Of a stretch of DNA of 6,280 bases, positions 4,110 to 6,280 are shown one piece after another. How positions within the stretch are numbered: the first letter of the stretch is position 1; every line of letters begins with the position of its first letter. The DNA is from Clostridia bacterium (GTDB lineage: Bacteria; Bacillota; Clostridia; Christensenellales; UBA3700), in the NCBI GenBank assembly GCA_029067255.1, contig JAIEEW010000164.1, positions 1 to 6,280 on the forward strand. The letters are read 5' to 3'. Under the pieces are notes generated by a model. It had not been told where the DNA came from, made no database searches, and saw nothing but the letters and a program-made list of their open reading frames with translations. Made by a program: the position numbers and the translations under genes.

Positions 4110-4940
4110 ATGAAGTACAAAGCGATATTTTGCGATTTCGACGGGACGATTTATAGAAGCGATCACACGATTTCGCAGGCAACTAAAGAAGCGGTAAAAA
4201 AATACGTCGACGCGGGCGGCAAGTTCGTCATCTCGACGGGAAGACTGTTTTCGGCGATTTATCCGAAAACGCAGGAACTCGGACTTGACGCGGACGTTAT
4301 CGTCTATCAAGGCGCGGGTATCTATGACATTAAGACAAAGAAGCAGATATTCGGTCAGTTTTTTAATAGAGAAGACGCCGTAAACGCGTTGAAATACATA
4401 GAAGCGTTGGGTAGTGATAATTACGTTCCGCTCGTATATATCAACGATATTTGCCATGCCCAAAGCGGTAACGAATATGTCGAAGAATTTGTCAAGATAT
4501 GCAATATATCTTACAAGACGACCGGTATTCCGCTGTCGGAATACGTCGCGAATTGCAAGGACAAGCCTGTAAAGGTTTTGGCGCTGATGCAAAGCGAACT
4601 GTGCGACGAATTTATCTCTCAAAGCGCTGAGAAATTTACGGGACTTGCTTTTATGCGATCTCACGCGTGCGTAGTGGAAATAATAACCAAAGGCATAAAT
4701 AAAGGTTTGGCTATCAGTTGGCTTTGCGATAAGTACGGAATTTCTACCGACGAAGCGATAGCGATGGGCGACAGCGAAAACGATATCGCTATGATAGAAG
4801 CGGCCGGTATGGGCGTCGCTATGGGCAACGCTATGCCAAAAGTAAAGCAGGTCGCGGATTTTATTGCCGATACCAACGACAACGACGGAGTAGCCAAAGT
4901 AATATATCAATTCTGTTTGGGCGGAGAAGACCATGAATAA
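4110..4940 (+). CDS. Cof-type HAD-superfamily phosphatase (subfamily IIB)
   Basis: Cytosolic phosphohydrolase, probably of sugar phosphates or other small phosphorylated metabolites. The 276 residues match the Cof/YidA family length. Motif I is DFDGT (9-13), with nucleophile D9 and acid/base D11. Motif II is STGR (42-45). Motif III Lys is probably K198 in the KGINKGLA stretch. Motif IV is GDSENDIAMI (220-229), with magnesium ligands D221 and D225. The region between motifs II and III (about 85-185) is the C2B cap, which sets the substrate. The start is the only sensible one because motif I follows eight residues later, yet no Shine-Dalgarno site is visible upstream. It overlaps hprK by 8 bp, so the two are translationally coupled. 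The physiological substrate cannot be read from the sequence. Confidence 0.93.
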   Translation: MKYKAIFCDFDGTIYRSDHTISQATKEAVKKYVDAGGKFVISTGRLFSAIYPKTQELGLDADVIVYQGAGIYDIKTKKQIFGQFFNREDAVNALKYIEALGSDNYVPLVYINDICHAQSGNEYVEEFVKICNISYKTTGIPLSEYVANCKDKPVKVLALMQSELCDEFISQSAEKFTGLAFMRSHACVVEIITKGINKGLAISWLCDKYGISTDEAIAMGDSENDIAMIEAAGMGVAMGNAMPKVKQVADFIADTNDNDGVAKVIYQFCLGGEDHE

Positions 4941-5877
4941 ATACGACGAACAACTCACAGGCGAAGCCATAGAAGAAACCATTAGACTTGCGGATTTTTG
5001 CAAGGAATGCGATTTGCAAATTCTCTTGGGCGACGCCAACGACAGTATTACTTTCAAATCCGTGCTTGTCAACAGACCGGGTCTGTTATTCGCGGGATTT
5101 GAAGATTATTTCGTAAGCAGTCGAGTACAGGTAATCGGCAACGCAGAATACTATTATCTTGCGTCTTTGAAAGGAACTGATAAGGAAGACGCTTTGGCAA
5201 GACTTTACGAAAAGAAAATTCCTTGCGTTATCTATACAAGGGGAATCGTCCCGTCGAAAATGGAGTTTGACTTTGCAAAAAGAAACGGTATTCCAGTATT
5301 GAGTTCTCAAATGACGACGACGTGGCTTATGCACGAAGTAAGCAACTTTTTGGATAATCTGCTTGCTCCGACACAAATGGTACACGGTTCGCTCCTTGAT
5401 ATAAACGGCGTAGGCGTGCTTCTTACAGGTACGAGCGGGTTGGGTAAAAGTGAAACTGCGATAGAACTTATCAATAGGGGACATCGTCTAATAGCGGACG
5501 ACGCCGTTATAGTAAAGCGAGTCAGAAACGAACTTGTCGGCAAGGCCCCCGAAAAAATCAAAGACTTCATCGAAGTTCGCGGACTTGGCATAATCGATAT
5601 CCGCAATATGTACGGCGTAGGCGCAGTGTTGGAAAGCGAGTATATAAACCTAGTCATACATCTTGATAAAATCACCAGCCTTGAAGAATACGATAGACTG
5701 GGTTCTATGGACAATACTCACGAGATTTTGGGAGTTTCGTTGCCGCAAATCAACGTTCCCGTGCTTGCGGGTAGAAACGTTGCGGTAATTGTCGAAGTTG
5801 CTACCAGAAATTTCCGATTGAAAAAACAAGGCTACAACGCGCTCGACGAATTGAAAAAAAGGACGAATCTGAAATAA
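4933..5877 (+). CDS. hprK: HPr kinase/phosphorylase (bifunctional)
   Basis: Phosphorylates, and dephosphorylates by phosphorolysis, a serine (Ser46) of the phosphotransferase protein HPr. HPr-Ser-P with CcpA drives carbon catabolite control in Bacillota. The 314 residues match the family. The N-terminal domain covers about 1-130. The catalytic domain begins near HG (151-152), with the P-loop GTSGLGKSE (166-174, K172), the DD pair at 189-190, and the HPrK signature EVRGLGIIDIRNMYG (214-228). The C-terminal helical part includes GRN (280-282) and NFRLKKQG (293-300). In the family PVxPGRN is common; here it is PVLAGRN, a small deviation. The start ATG (4933) lies inside the end of the HAD gene, with GGAG (4923-4926) 6 nt before it. 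The stop overlaps the next small ORF by one base. It should act as a hexamer in the cytosol. Confidence 0.96.
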   Translation: MNKYDEQLTGEAIEETIRLADFCKECDLQILLGDANDSITFKSVLVNRPGLLFAGFEDYFVSSRVQVIGNAEYYYLASLKGTDKEDALARLYEKKIPCVIYTRGIVPSKMEFDFAKRNGIPVLSSQMTTTWLMHEVSNFLDNLLAPTQMVHGSLLDINGVGVLLTGTSGLGKSETAIELINRGHRLIADDAVIVKRVRNELVGKAPEKIKDFIEVRGLGIIDIRNMYGVGAVLESEYINLVIHLDKITSLEEYDRLGSMDNTHEILGVSLPQINVPVLAGRNVAVIVEVATRNFRLKKQGYNALDELKKRTNLK

Positions 5878-6053
5878 TGAACAATTACGAAAAAATGAAA
5901 TTGGCTCAAAAATACGACGAAGATTGCGAAGGAATGTACGACGAAGAAGACTTGCTTGCATCTGAAAAGTATGAGAGCGAAAGCGAAGCGTTCAAACGTA
6001 AATATAAAGAATTTTATACTGATATTAAAATCGACAGACACGAAGACTGGTGA
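5877..6053 (+). CDS. Small acidic Tyr-rich protein, 58 aa, unknown function
   Basis: No family recognised. The ATG at 5877-5879 overlaps the hprK stop by one base (TAATG), suggesting translation by reinitiation after hprK; an AAAAGGA at 5857-5863 is rather far (13 nt). The 58 residues hold 18 Asp/Glu, 10 Lys/Arg and 6 Tyr (Y4, Y13, Y21, Y32, Y43, Y47), with one Cys (C17) and a single Trp as the last residue. It has no hydrophobic segment or signal peptide, so it would be a soluble cytosolic protein, largely helical by composition. Codon use looks like that of the neighbours. In clostridia hprK is often followed by murB/rapZ-type genes, so this ORF is not the expected neighbour. It may be lineage-specific. 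Confidence 0.6.
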   Translation: MNNYEKMKLAQKYDEDCEGMYDEEDLLASEKYESESEAFKRKYKEFYTDIKIDRHEDW

Positions 6054-6060
6054 TATTGCG

Positions 6061-6109
6061 CTAAAACCGACAAAACGCAAAATCTTCACAACGTTATGGT
6101 TTTAGTCGG
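6061..6109. repeat. Inverted repeat after the hprK operon
   Basis: CTAAAACC (6061-6068) is complementary to GGTTTTAG (6098-6105), a perfect 8-bp stem with a 29-nt loop. CCGAC (6067-6071) can instead pair with GTCGG (6105-6109). No T-run follows, so it is not a standard intrinsic terminator, although it starts 8 bp after the last stop codon and might mark the operon's 3' end. Confidence 0.35.
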
Positions 6110-6122
6110 ACTTAAAGCGGAT

Positions 6123-6206
6123 AGCCTGTCGGCATTAGAATTAGATTCTTCGACAGGCTCAGAATGACGGGAGAAAGAACGGATGTTGTAAACTCTACCC
6201 GTCATT
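6123..6206. repeat. Paired inverted repeats, possible dispersed intergenic repeat
   Basis: Two adjacent stems occur. AGCCTGTCG (6123-6131) pairs with CGACAGGCT (6151-6159), and inside its loop AGAAT (6137-6141) pairs with ATTCT (6145-6149). Next, AATGACGGG (6163-6171) pairs with CCCGTCATT (6198-6206) over a 26-nt loop. The stretch ATTCTTCG...CTCAGAATGAC (6145-6168) resembles, from memory, a palindromic intergenic sequence scattered in many bacterial genomes. No transposase or complete terminal repeat is present. Confidence 0.5.
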
Positions 6207-6230
6207 TGTGATTATACGAGAATAAGTTTG

Positions 6231-6267
6231 AATTGATAGAAAAAATAAAGTAATATTTTCTACAATT
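6231..6267. repeat. AT-rich 12-bp inverted repeat with one bulge near the window end
   Basis: AATTG (6231-6235), a bulged A, then TAGAAAA (6237-6243) pair with TTTTCTA (6256-6262) and CAATT (6263-6267), around a 12-nt loop. A weak promoter-like pair overlaps it: TTGAAT (6228-6233), 17 bp, TAATAT (6251-6256). This could be the control region of a gene beyond the window or a weak AT-rich terminator; the sequence does not decide. Apart from the repeats listed, I see no gene in 6054-6280. Confidence 0.3.
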
Positions 6268-6280
6268 ATCTTAAGAGTAC

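Noticed and set aside
4095..5072. Long reverse frame (325 codons) opposite the HAD gene
   Set aside because: It is a shadow: the plus strand there encodes a complete HAD phosphatase with all four motifs, and the reverse product resembles no family.
1..6280. CRISPR array, tRNA or rRNA genes
   Set aside because: No regularly spaced direct repeats, cloverleaf-like segments or rRNA-like conserved stretches were found on reading both strands.

Overview
The window looks like chromosomal DNA from a member of the Bacillota, most likely an uncultured clostridial lineage. Support comes from an HPr kinase/phosphorylase gene, purine-rich Shine-Dalgarno sites in front of several genes, moderately AT-rich DNA, and a uvrC / HAD phosphatase / hprK order that, as I recall, resembles the uvrC-hprK neighbourhood of Clostridia. 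TGG is the only Trp codon and TGA ends several frames, so the standard bacterial code applies.

Layout: (1) 1-1410: dnaJ with its own promoter, a strong 5' UTR hairpin, a doubtful Lys-rich tail ORF after the stop codon, and a bidirectional terminator. (2) 1424-2105: a divergent pair. On the minus strand lies an 83-residue Cys/Asn-rich protein with 14 cysteines, and on the plus strand an ArsR/SmtB-type repressor. The roughly 100 bp between them holds overlapping divergent promoters, a 23-bp dyad covering both -10 elements, a second dyad around the repressor's ribosome binding site, and a perfect match to the sigma-K promoter consensus facing the Cys-rich gene. (3) 2106-4048: uvrC, full length in two frames but interrupted by an apparent one-base deletion inside its iron-sulfur cysteine cluster. 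(4) 4049-6053: a Cof-type HAD phosphatase, hprK overlapping it by 8 bp, and an overlapping 58-codon acidic ORF, which looks like one operon. (5) 6054-6280: no gene seen; several inverted repeats, one resembling a dispersed intergenic repeat.

How the genes relate: DnaJ (protein folding), UvrC (DNA repair) and HprK (carbon regulation) are housekeeping genes. The accessory part is the Cys-rich gene and its divergent ArsR-family neighbour. The arrangement is the same as smtA-smtB of Synechococcus, where a metallothionein gene is divergent from its zinc-sensing repressor, and the repressor here carries SmtB's exact ELCVGDL metal-site helix motif. The Cys-rich protein, however, has hydrophobic ends and a sigma-K-like promoter, so a spore-coat or envelope role is a serious alternative. 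This locus is the best candidate for something undescribed, but its function is inference.
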